Part shown: positions 48,656 through 60,200 of the stretch, one piece after another
Numbering within the stretch: position 1 is the first letter of the stretch
How the letters are laid out: each line of letters starts with the position of its first letter
Origin: Streblospio benedicti
Lineage: Eukaryota > Annelida > Polychaeta > Spionida > Spionidae
Assembly: GCA_019095985.1 (NCBI GenBank)
Contig: CM032659.1
Location: 4,616,138 to 4,680,137 of the forward strand
Length of the DNA: 64,000 nucleotides
Direction of reading: 5' to 3'
Translations under genes and position numbers: made by a program
The notes under the pieces: model-generated
Database searches by the model: none
The model's input: the letters and a program-made list of their open reading frames with translations, nothing else
What the model was told of the DNA's origin: nothing

Positions 48656-51600
48656 CTTGTCTGTGTTATAAGTAATTATTTCTCTCCATTTAACACGTAC
48701 TAGACTACTAGTATAGAAAACCAAGACAGCGGACGTAAATATCTGCTATGATCAATAGTCACACGCTGATTTCATTCTCACAAAATAAAGCTTTCAAAAA
48801 TATAATGCTTTTTAATAGTTTCTGTTTGTTTTATTTCAAAATAATTCAAATAATACTTCAGTAGATACCAGCGACAAAGTTAATGGCGGTCTTTGCTGAG
48901 AAAAGGTGGCTAAAATACAAACCATCAGGTAGTGTCCTCTAGCGGACAACTATAGAACTACATTTTAAAAAAATACTGACATTTAGCGGCCAAAAGAGAA
49001 GTAATGCTGAGAAAGGTGGCTAAAATACAAAACTGACATCTAGCGGTCAAAAGAACTATTTTTTTAACTACATCTAGCGGCCAAACCCCCCGTCAGGTCG
49101 TGTCATCTTGTGGACAACGAAAGAACTAGTTTTAATTTTACAAATAATTGTCTTATTAAAAATATAATCGATAGTAATTTTTTGAGACTCTCTTCTGCAT
49201 TATACAGAAGGTAGAATGATTTACTATACTTGTGATGTATTTAATTATCTTTTGTTTTTATTACTATGGACTGCATGTCTGAATTAAGCAAATAAATAAG
49301 AATAAAAAATAAATTAATAAATATAATACCTACTCTTAGGTGCTGACGTCAAGCGTGAAGAGGATAATTAATTTTTAAATTGTGCTGTAGCACTCTTGCG
49401 GCCAAATAATTTTGTTATTTTCTACAGTATACAGTAGATGTACATGTAAAATCGGCTAATTATCTTCTCAGGATGACCTGAATATTTATTATTATCATTA
49501 TTTGGTAGATATACACCCTGTACTTAACCCGCTGCACAGAGGTTCATTTATTAATCTGTTCCGAAAAGTTAAAACACTTACAAAACAAGCTGTTCAATAT
49601 GCAGATGTAAAAGAAACAAAATTTTATAAATTATTGTTTTAACTTGCACTTGATGAGAAAAAAAACAAAGACTTGGTGAAAGATTTGTCTACAATTTATT
49701 TATTAAAATTAGCATGAGTATGTACAATTAACACAATCCTGCCACACAAGCTTGTACACAACGACAATCATCAGACAACACGCGGCGGACATGGACTAAG
49801 GAGTGGCAAGAGTGCACATTATCAGAGTTCCCCGATCGGGAATGTCTGCTGTATAAAATAAAAAACAATGCTATTACATTTACCCAGTACACAATTTTCA
49901 CAAAAAGTGAAAATTCGGAAGTTGGAAGGTTGTTTTCTACGTTGCACAACAATGTTTAACTAGTACTGTAGGTGGCACATGCATTGGAATTGATAATAAT
50001 CAACAGAAGGATTTTCCTAAAGAATAACTGCATAACATTGAGGCGCAAGTCAAAATACATATGCTTCTAATAATGGGCATAAGCGTTTTACCAATTACAA
50101 CAAATACTTTTCTTTTTCTTTAAATACTTATATTGTATGATTATTTTGGTTCCATGTTTGTCCTCCAGGCACACAGTATCTACAGTCCAGATAGATATAA
50201 TAAATAGCACACAATATAAAAATAGAGTTCTCTATACAAGCTACAGTTGCATACTCATGGGCGGCTTTTTTATTAACTTTGGTAGTGATAAGTTACAACT
50301 GATCACTTTTAGTATATTTTGAATTTTAGTTCATGCAGTTTTTGTTAAATAAATACTGAAGTAGATTGGTGTAAATGTTACCATTTGTGCTCTGCAGAGC
50401 TAACACTAACCAATGTTTAGATCAGTTGATAATTAATAAAAGCCACCCATGAAGTGTAAAAATCAAGTCACCAACATCTGATGGAAAATCTTACAATGGC
50501 CGCTTTTGATGCAGGCTCATCGTGAAATCGCAAAGCCTGGCCACAATGCTAAGTCTTTACTTATTTAAAATTTAAACATGATTTTAGAAAGTTACACTGT
50601 TTAATTTCAGGGGAAAAAGGGGGGAAATGGCACGACATTATAAAAGGTATTTTTAACCTTAAATCTCATTCCACAAAAAAAAAAAACAAAAACTATTTAA
50701 CAGATTATTAAAAAAATTTGTATAAATATTTGATTCTAAAAAAGCTAGTTTTTAAAATTATCAAGCAAAAATATAAAAATATAATTCAAGTTTTTGGGCA
50801 ATATAAAAAAAAACCAGAATTATAAAATGTAGAAATGAAAAAAAAAATGGCAGTTTGGATTTGTGATTTTGTGCTACAGAATCGGAAATTTTTTCCCTTA
50901 AATGATCCAAAAATTAAAATAACATTGACATATCAATAGAAAAAAAAAAAAAAATCATGACAAACATATGTTTGTGTTTTGTTGAGGGGGACTATTTGGG
51001 ACTTTCATTTTTTGGGGGAACATAAAACCGGAAGCAACAAAGTAATTTTTTTTCGAACTTCCTAAAAAATTGTTGACATCATTTTAGCTTTTCAACAGTT
51101 AAATTTTAACAAAGATAAAGGGATACTTTTGGCATTAGACCAGCAACTGGTAAATTTTTGCCAGGAATACGTTTTTAAAATTTACAAACATTCTGAAATT
51201 TTTGTTGTACATTAAGTTCCAATCAACAGATTTTCCCATAAAAATTATCATTCATGAATTTCATCAAAAAAAAACGTAAGATGTTCATTGAACGGGACTC
51301 AAATGGCAAGCCCCCGATTCATGTTTAAACACGGGTTGCCTTCAAATTTTTCCCTAACAACAACAAAGATTTTTGGTTGACGCTGTTTCAAGTTAACAGG
51401 TTGCAAGTGAAAGAACTTTGCACGTTTTCCCAGTTTCAAAAAAAAAAACAATGTTCATCAAAAAAATTGGTATGGAAAAAACATTGAAAAAAATAAACAA
51501 GCGATCAATAATGAACCTCAGCAATTGATAGCGGCAGAGAAATTTAAAGCGACCCCCGTAAAAAAACCCCTTCATTAGCAAGAAGTTTGTGTACAAAAAA

Positions 51601-53667
51601 ATTTTAAGTATAAAGCAACATTAAAAACCCCATAAATTTTACAAACCCGAAATCTTTTTCATGGTCTTTTTTTATTATTAAATTGATATTCCCAAACCCT
51701 TTAAAAAAAATTATAAAAAAAGGCCCGTTTTTTTTTTTTAATTGAACCGAATTTTTATGAATTATCACAACAACCTGCTTGTTTGTTATGATCATGGTCG
51801 GTTTCATGATTCTCTCCAAAAAAAGATTTTCTGTTAAAAATTTTAATAGTGATATCACCATAAAAAAAAATATTCATAAAAAAAAATGAAATCAATAACT
51901 GTTGCATTTAACAATTTCTGTTTTTCTTTAAAAAATTTCACCCGATCTAAACAACAATAACATTGTTTTTTATTAAAAGAAAAACCCCGCATAAACCATT
52001 AAATCCACTTTTGTCGTGATTTTAAAGCTTTTGGGGAAATTTTAATTTTTAAAAGTTGCAAAAAAACAGCCACAACAAACATGCACCTAATATTTTTTCA
52101 CGAAATGGTGTAGCTGGGGATATTTTAAGATAGCATTGAATACCTTTTCCAAAAAATGTAAATGCGGGGAAAAGTTTCAAATGTGTTATGGTTTACATGA
52201 CGGAAAACACCAATAGAAACAGCTGTCACACAAATCTCAACAGTATTTACAACCCCCCGGGGGAAACATTATGCAAAAAAATCATAGTCGACCCCCTTTT
52301 AAATTTTTACTTTACAAGAACGCGAAACTTTCCCCAGAAAAAAAAATCTATGCAGATATGATAAAAAAATTTTAGTTTTACAAGTGGGTTTTCCCACAAA
52401 AAAAAACAATTGTTGGGTTATTTAAATTCTCTTGTAAAGGATTTCTGATGATTTGGTTTGTTACAAACTTGAAAAAAAATTAATTTCAAATAGACAAAAA
52501 AAAATTTGCAGGCTTAACAAAAAACTTGTTTTTCATGGAAAATACAGATGCAATACACCTAAAAAATACACATTTTTTAGCACTGGGGAAAATATCAATG
52601 CCCCCAAACTTAGCAACCACTTTCAGCTCCGAGTTTAAAGTCACTAAGACATTTTAAAAAAGTATTCCACCATTTTTTTAAAATTAACTTTATGGTCATA
52701 ATTTTAATATATTTGGCAATATAAAACTTCTTCATTTAGATGTCATTTTCACTTCAAAAAATAGCAACAATGTTTCAATAGCACATGATTTTTTAGTTTT
52801 AAAAAAGGGTGGTTTCATTTTTCCCTAAAAAATTTCTGTCCATTGGGTTGTAGGGGGAAATTTAAAAATCCATATTTAGCACTCACGGATTCCAAACATT
52901 CTACTAAACTACAGGCTGCCCCAAAAAAAATATCATCTTTCCACAATTTGGTCTGGAAAAAAATTTTGGGGAAAAAATTTTTTTAAATTTTTACACCCGT
53001 CCCCTTTTTCGGAAATTCCCGGGTTGGGTTTGTTTTTGATTTTTTGGAAATCACCCTTTTTTTCCTGCAGTTTAATTTCCCCCCGAACCACACCCAAATT
53101 TGGGTATTAAATCGCTTGCCGTTAAACCACTGGAGTTTGGGGCAAAGGCAGGGCCCTTATTTCGGGGCCCGATTGGGGGGCTGTAATCTCATCATGGGGT
53201 TTTGTGTCGGGCGATCACCTTTTTTAATCGTTAAGGGTGCACCATTTTTCTGAAAGAACATAGCAATATTTAAATTTAAAATTTTACAGACCGGGAAAAG
53301 CATTTTTTTAAAAAAAACCTTTTCCTTAAAAGATTTGTTTTTTTTTTGTCAATTTTATTTTTTAATGAGAGAATAGTAAATACTTTTTCACAGTTAAATG
53401 AATTTCATGCCAACCTTAAATTCCACAAAGGGCTTATAATGATTTTTAGTGCACATGCATATGTATACAACCATTTCCAAAAAACCCTTGTAAAAAAAAT
53501 ATTACAAACACGAGCCAAAAAGTGGCTCCATTTTCCATTTTTAAATTCATCATTTTGCTGAGTATTTGTGTTTTAAAAAAAAGCCCCTTAAAATAAAAAT
53601 TTTAAACAAAAAAATAAATTTTGGGGTTCCCCTTCAATTTTGTTATCCCTTTTTATTTTTTAAAAAA

Positions 53668-53767
53668 NNNNNNNNNNNNNNNNNNNNNNNNNNNNNNNNN
53701 NNNNNNNNNNNNNNNNNNNNNNNNNNNNNNNNNNNNNNNNNNNNNNNNNNNNNNNNNNNNNNNNNNN
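53668..53767. other. Assembly gap (100 N)
   Basis: A second run of exactly 100 N, between inverted copy C and plus-oriented copy D. The junction between the two may be artificial. Confidence 0.98.
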
Positions 53768-54111
53768 ATGTCAGTAGCTGACGGTCAGTATTTTTAAAAT
53801 GTAGTTCTATAGTTGTCCGCTAGAGGACACTACCTGATGGTTTGTATTTTAGCCACCTTTTCTCAGCAAAGACCGCCATTAACTTTGTCGCTGGTATCTA
53901 CTGAAGTATTATTTGAATTATTTTGAAATAAAACAAACGAAACTATTAAAGCATTATATTTTTGAAAGCTTTATTTTGTAGAATGAAATCAGCGTGTAAC
54001 TATTGATCATAACGCACCCGAATATATTTACGTCCGTTGTCTTGGTTTTCTGTATACTAGTAGTCTAGTACCTGTTAAATGGAGAGGAGAAATAATTACT
54101 ATAACACAGAC

Positions 54112-54180
54112 AAGATCTAGTCGAACTGAAGACCATCGTTTTTAGAAAGCCAGTGCTCCAACCACTCGGCTACCAAATCC
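54112..54180 (-). repeat. tRNA-like unit 2 in copy D
   Basis: On the minus strand GTAGCCGAGTGGTTGGAGC is an A box; the B-box region is AGTTCGACTAG. It is the same as the unit in copy C apart from a few bases. Confidence 0.5.
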
Positions 54181-54183
54181 ATA

Positions 54184-54243
54184 GGGAATCGAACTCACGA
54201 CCTTCCGTTTGGCGATCCAGCTCGCTAACCATTCGGCCATGCT
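54184..54243 (-). repeat. tRNA-like unit 1 in copy D
   Basis: On the minus strand GCATGGCCGAATGGTTAGCG (A box) and GAGTTCGATTCC (B box) are both intact. The T stem is imperfect, as in the other copies. Confidence 0.55.
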
Positions 54244-54479
54244 TGTTTTATAGTTCTATCCTTCTGAAGTTCTCCATAAGGTGGCGCATCAATCAATTAA
54301 TTCCAATAAATGCAATAGGTGGCGCCACGGTAATGCTATATACCGTCAGGTGCTGCTACCTGGTGTCTAATTTAGTAACCAATGTTACCAAATGTTTTCT
54401 GGTAGGACACTGCTGGTTAGAGTAGGTACTAATATAGGTATTTCTATTATTTACACCAACAATTTCATTTTTCCTCAAA

Positions 54480-54832
54480 CATTTTTCAAGAACATGTAAC
54501 CTAATTCTCCGTAAGCTAAGATAAACAATAGATGTGAAAATAATTATGCCCCATGACCTCTTTCAATAAGAAATATATTGACTGGATCCCAGAAGCTCGG
54601 GGGCCCTAGCCCGACCTGCCATGGAGGGCCCTTAAAGCCCAATAAAATTTAGCCCCCTGCCCCCTTTTTTCCCACCAAAATACTTCATTTTTCATGGGGT
54701 TTTCATGAAAAACCATATAGTGACCCCCCTTTCCTTATTTTTCCTTACGTCATTTTTTCAAGAACATGTAATCTGCCCCCACTAAGATAGTAAATCCGTG
54801 CCCCATGACCCTTTTCAATAAGAATATATTCA
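54480..54832. repeat. Direct repeat flanking a degenerate copy of the 149-bp element
   Basis: A block with TTTCAAGAACATGTAACCT and CCCCATGACCTCTTTCAATA (54480-54578) recurs with changes at 54752-54832. Between them lies a C-rich stretch with CCCACCAAAATACTTCATTT, shared with the inverted-repeat element at 37232-37380. A duplicated insertion site or a misassembled repeat would both explain it. Confidence 0.5.
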
Positions 54833-56137
54833 GCTAGTACAGTGATTTACGCCACGTACAGTATGTCTAGTAAACAGTAGAGCGACGCACACACGTCCCG
54901 TGAGTTTTGACGAAAACAGTTGAATATGAAATATTCAAACCAATAGATGCAGAGAAAGTGTGAAAACCAAACATTATCAATGGTGACAATGGGTGTTGAA
55001 AAATACGTTTAGAGATATTTATTAAATATCGTTTATTTTCGTATTAAAAAATGGGATTCACGGGATGCGTGTTCACGGGCTCATTATGTACCGCTCTACT
55101 AGTAAAATATGCATATATTTGATTATGCTTTGTACCCATTGAGAAGAGATGCTAGAATTTTTAATTACCCCGCCAAGTGTCTCATAGAATTCCATTTTGG
55201 TTGAAGTAATGTAACGACTTTCTACTATAGCTAGCTAACTACGGGGTCAGATGTTGGATTTTGAAAGGGAATAAGGGCTAAGAATAACATAATATAAACA
55301 AAATGTGTGGGAAGTTTTCACTGGCCACCATCAGCAGTATAAAGCTTTTTAATCTACAGAATCTTGATCATAAATTTGTCATCATTTTCTTATACATGGT
55401 GAAAATCTGCACTTGCAAAATATCAAGAGCATGGAGGTTTCTTCTTTCACAAAGGAACCCATGCAGCCTGAAAGGTTCATTATTTCCCAGAGAAAACTGT
55501 GCAGACAACATTCATGATTAGCAACATTTTCATATTGCTATCTGGAGATTCTCCCAAACTACAGGAAAAATTAGAAAAATATATAACTTGGAAGTTTTGT
55601 TTTTTCATAGAATATTTCAATCATTTTCCCTAGATGTCCATGTCCAATGTGATCATGACATGTCACAAGGAACATTTCAAATGTTTCAACTGTGTGCCAC
55701 CAAACCACGAACCCTAAAAAATCTACACTGAACATTAGACTCTCCCAATTTTTTTTTTAAATTCGAACTATTGTCCCACTAACTAACTAAAACTAGTCGC
55801 TTTTGCTTTTCTTTATTCAGATTATCTATTTTACAAATTTTGATCCATTGCCAATACCATCTAAAGATGTCAAGTATAAATTATATCCACAACACGAATA
55901 AATATTCAATAAATTAATAACCTCCAATATGTATAGATGCAATATAACACCATATTATTTTGCAATTACCGTTTATGATTCTAACAAGAATATTGTACTA
56001 TATGAATATTCTGTAAATACATTACAGCTGATATGCTCTACTCCTAATAATATAAGTAATGGCAAATTTCCACCGGCTTCCAAAAATATTTACATCATAT
56101 TTAAGACTTACAACTATATTCTTAACTAACAAGTACA
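54833..56137. other. Intergenic DNA between the two convergent genes
   Basis: AT-rich, without a recognised gene. A minus-strand AATAAA at 55812-55817 could be an alternative end of the Boule-like transcript. Open frames here are short and match nothing I know. Confidence 0.5.
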
Positions 56138-56895
56138 TTTATTACCCAGTGTCTTCAAGACCAATGTCTATATGTACATTCACCTATATTTCTGGATACT
56201 AGATGAATACGAATTTCTGTACCTTTCACCCATACAGATAGGCCAATACAAAACAGACATTTACAAAAATAAAAATCACAGTGGACACTTCACAATTTTC
56301 ATCAACTAACCTAGAGTGCAGCTTCAGACATGCTATGTGCAGACATGCATAGTACCTGGACACCAAGCAAAAATGACATTGTGACTTCTATTTTAAGCAT
56401 ACAAATACATTCACTTTCAAACATCAACAATACAATAAATAATTTAAGAATATGTACCAGCTTTGGGCAGTTTCCCCGTAATCACAAGATAAAATTTCCT
56501 CATACTTTTTTTACACAAATGAGATCACATATAAAAGCAACATGTTGATACATTCATTGCAGTCTTTCTACTTACAAGTTGACAATATATTGAACAAGCA
56601 AATTTTGCAATGCATCTAGTCACTTTCTAAGTACAAAAGAAAAATGGACAGTGTACACCCCTTATATATATATTGCATAAGTTCAAGACACAAGTTTTAT
56701 AATACAAATTTTGTATAAATTAGTACAATCATTCAAATTTGATACCTGTCCAATTCATCATCAGTAATTCATATGCATATAAATAATCAATCAAGAATAC
56801 CCACGTAGCACTATCCATTATCCAATCCTTTCCAATGAGCAAATATATCACATAATATTTGAGTGCAGTTCCTTATGAATTTGAGACATAATTGT
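56138..56895 (-). other. Probable 3' UTR of the Boule-like gene
   Basis: It runs from the stop codon (56896-56898 on the minus strand) to an AATAAA at 56138-56143. The sequence is AT-rich with no further exon. The end point is uncertain, since another AATAAA lies at 55812-55817. Confidence 0.45.
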
Positions 56896-57219
56896 TCACA
56901 GGCCGGCAACCTCTGGTGTTGGTGGAGGAGTAAGAGGTGATATATGTTCTGGTGCCTGGCCCTGAAACATTTTTGCTGGTGGTGGGGTTGCACGTGGGCT
57001 GTAGGCAATGCTTGAAGGCGGGAAGCCGACATGTTTACGAGGTGTAGCTACTAGTGGGGCTGCAGGACGTTTACCATAAGAAATTCCTGACCCCTTCACA
57101 GTAGGTGTTTCTAATGCGGCAAGTTGAGTGTTGGCGACATCCTGTTGAGTGGCTTGCGGTGTGGGGAGAACTTCAACAAATTGGGGCTGCTGCAAAGTGG
57201 GCTCCATACCCACACTGCC
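56896..57219 (-). CDS. Boule-like last coding exon
   Basis: Acceptor CTTCTTTTCAG is followed by GSVGMEPTLQQPQFVEVLPT and a Pro-rich tail with KRPAAPLVATPRKHVGFPPS and SPLTPPPTPEVAGL, then a stop. 107 residues. The tail has several S/T-P sites, possible kinase targets. Confidence 0.82.
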   Translation of the reverse strand, partial: GSVGMEPTLQQPQFVEVLPTPQATQQDVANTQLAALETPTVKGSGISYGKRPAAPLVATPRKHVGFPPSSIAYSPRATPPPAKMFQGQAPEHISPLTPPPTPEVAGL

Positions 57220-60200
57220 CTGAAAAGAAGTCATTCCTAAAGTTTTGAGAACATGTGCATGCAAAAGCCATGCTATCTCGTACCAGAAAGCATGCTATTA
57301 AAATAGGGAGTTAAATTATGAATTTTAAAACAATAATTATTCACTAAGCACATTTTCAAATTGGTTTTCCTTCCATGCAAGAGTTTTGAATGTCGCTGTT
57401 GTTGCGATGTCAAAATGCTATCTAAGCTTAATTGTGAAATCTTGTGAAATGTGTTGGGGACAAGTAAAACTTCCCAGAGCTATGGATTGACGCGATGCGA
57501 TGTCTTGACCACTTAAGAGGCAGTAACTTAATGTCTCCACAAAACTAAATGAAAACCAAGAGCTACACATAATTTTTTATTGCCATAAAGCTGCTTTTCA
57601 ATTCAACAAGTTTTCTTAGTGGTGACAATCAAATGCAACGTTGAATGCCAAGTCTGTCCCGTTGTCCTGGACAACCATTTTTAAATCAGGACAACCAATT
57701 TTCAAAAAAAAAAAAAAAAAAGGAGTACCTAATATAAAACATTGGTTTGCCAATTCCAATGCAGCATTCCCTCCACAAAATTAGAAATATGAGTAATATC
57801 TTAGAAAAACGAGTTTCGAAGTTAGCGATTAATTTCAGAATTCATGCATCATCATACCTCAGCCTGATGTGCAGCAGCTTCCAGCATGGAGGCTTCTGTC
57901 AGCTCAGCGGTTGTGAATGCACCAGGCTGAGCGTACATCATTTCCTGAGGAAGAGCGGTGGCCTGCATCGGATACATGTACTGACCAGCACCAGCAACTC
58001 CTGCGGACTGAGCAGTTGTCTGCAATGCATACAATTATTGAATTACAATAGATCTTGCTTGTTACCTGCAAGATATGAATGGTAATCATTTAATAATATG
58101 GCTTGTCTGTTATAAACTTCCCATATTACTTCAGTCCAAGGGGAAAGCCCTTTTTATTTTTTCTTTTTTTTTTACAAATAAGCGTAAATTCTGCTCACAT
58201 TTCATCTGATTTCCATCCACATTGAAATTTAAACAAATAAGCCTTTTTTTAAACCCCAACATACACAACAGCTTTGCAGAAATGGCAACCCGTATTGAGC
58301 TTTGCTATTTTGATTGTCCCGAACAGTATTTTTTATCAGTGCCAAGGAGTACTTAAAATGACAAGTTTGATCTACTTTCACAATGTTTTTAAACAATCCA
58401 ACTAGTATTTAAATGCATCGATTGCATCCCCATTTCCCCCACATTTCACAGACATTCGACCCCACCCCACCCCCCTTTCCCCATTACTCGAAGGAATTCC
58501 ACCCCACAGTAGACATAAATGTACTAATACTATTAATAAATTAGCACATACCTGAGCCCATCGCCATTGTGCAGCTGCGGCTGCTGATCCCCAATTAGCA
58601 GCATTTGCAGCTACAGCAGTCTAAAATGTAAAGAAATAATTTAAGGATGGTACTAGATAGTTCACACAAAATACATTTGTGCCCAATTTCAACCAGCCCA
58701 GCATAAATTTATGAGTTTATTTTACAGTTTAGTTCATTCTTGAAAGGCAATAAAAATGAAAGAAAATGTTAATTTTAATATTTTTTTAACGGTAGGTGCT
58801 AAATATTAATTTTATTATTTTTTTAACAGTGGGTACTATAATTACTCAGTATTTGAAGGTTTAATACTAACCGATACTACACATAGCTCCTGTCTGCATG
58901 ACAGTCATCTCGAAACTTCTCATTTTACACGCATTATTTTAAAATGCCACTGTGATGTCTATGACTAAGCCCTAAACCCCACCCACACGACAGAACTGCC
59001 ACTGTACAAATTGTAGTTCTGATTTTGTGCGCGAGTGCAGTGATCAGCACCCAACTTACCATGTATTGATCCCAATGCAAACAAACCAGCCAGGTAATAC
59101 TAATTTATGCACTTAAAGGCAGCAACCAGCTATATTTTAGAGCGGAGGTTGAATTATGAATATCAAAACTGCCAGTCTGTCAGAAGTTTTCAAGAAAAAA
59201 TCAGTATTTTGAGGTCATCTTAAAATCCAAGAACAAACCACGATCCCAGACGTAATAATAGTCCTCAAAAATCGCAATTTCGTTTTCTTTCCCCGCAAGT
59301 TCAAATCTCTGCCAATGTTGACAACATTGTCACTTAACCCATTACCCCTCACGTTTTATTACAAGACAGCCCTTGTATCCTCGCAACAATGCAGCGTAGC
59401 GCATATAAAATCTTTCCATTTGTCGGAGCTGCATTGCCAACTTTAAACTGCCATAATTTCCATACAAATGCTCGTATTTTAATCATCTCTTCACCAAAAT
59501 ACAAGGAAACCATTTTGGCTTACCCAATTCCCAATTTCACAATTGTTTTGAAACGAAGCATCACATTTCCAATGGTAAAGGAAGCCCTGTTCAGATCGGT
59601 ACAAGACTGTGGTAAATGCAGCATAATTGCGCAGTAAATAAATCACTGAATTTAGAAAATAATTAAAAATATTTATCGGGTGTTTTTGGAACGTATTTAT
59701 ATCACATCATGATAAAGCTCAAGTTGGTTAGGAACACGAATATGTATTTCTCAAGATTGAACCATTACAAGTATGTCTACAACTTGATCAAACTTTGGTG
59801 TTTTAGCATTTGATGCGATACGGCAAACATGGCGCCATTTGCGAGTGCAAATTAATGCAGTCAGATGAAACTTCTTTGTATTCTCCTAAACTAAAAGCTT
59901 AACATTAAGATAAATTGTGCACGATGATTCCTTGTACGGTTTTACATATAGTTATCTAGTTTCAATCACGATGGCACCACTGCTATAGCTTAAATGAATG
60001 ACTTGTATGACAAAGCTTTTGACACCCAAACACGTGAAATGGTGCGGCTGGTTCAGGCCGATTTGAGGGAAAGGGGCCTGAGCAGGTTTAGGCCGTTTTG
60101 AGGGGTAAAGGGTTAAATACCACCACCAAGGAGTCTTGCTATCTTAGTATTATTCCTCCTCATCAAAGTCCTTCTTCCAATTAACACCAATTCGTATTGG

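Larger units (their letters stand above)
48220..53667 (-). repeat. Copy C: second inverted duplicate, degenerating toward the gap
   Basis: It starts with composite repeat R (48220-49360, extending 150 bases beyond what A has but matching D), then the 3' UTR duplicate from about 49430. Up to about 50.5 kb it is nearly as good as copy B. Beyond that it fills with A, T, C and G homopolymer runs, and indels break nearly every block, as in poor-quality consensus. The degraded last exon lies near 53180-53260. It ends at the N run. Confidence 0.8.
53768..54555 (+). repeat. Copy D: composite repeat R in plus orientation
   Basis: It matches 36540-37190 of copy A and, over its full length, the inverse of 48220-49050 in copy C, including the extra TGCTGGTTAGAGTAGG segment that A lacks. 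C and D are therefore each other's closest relatives and face one another across the gap. Confidence 0.8.
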
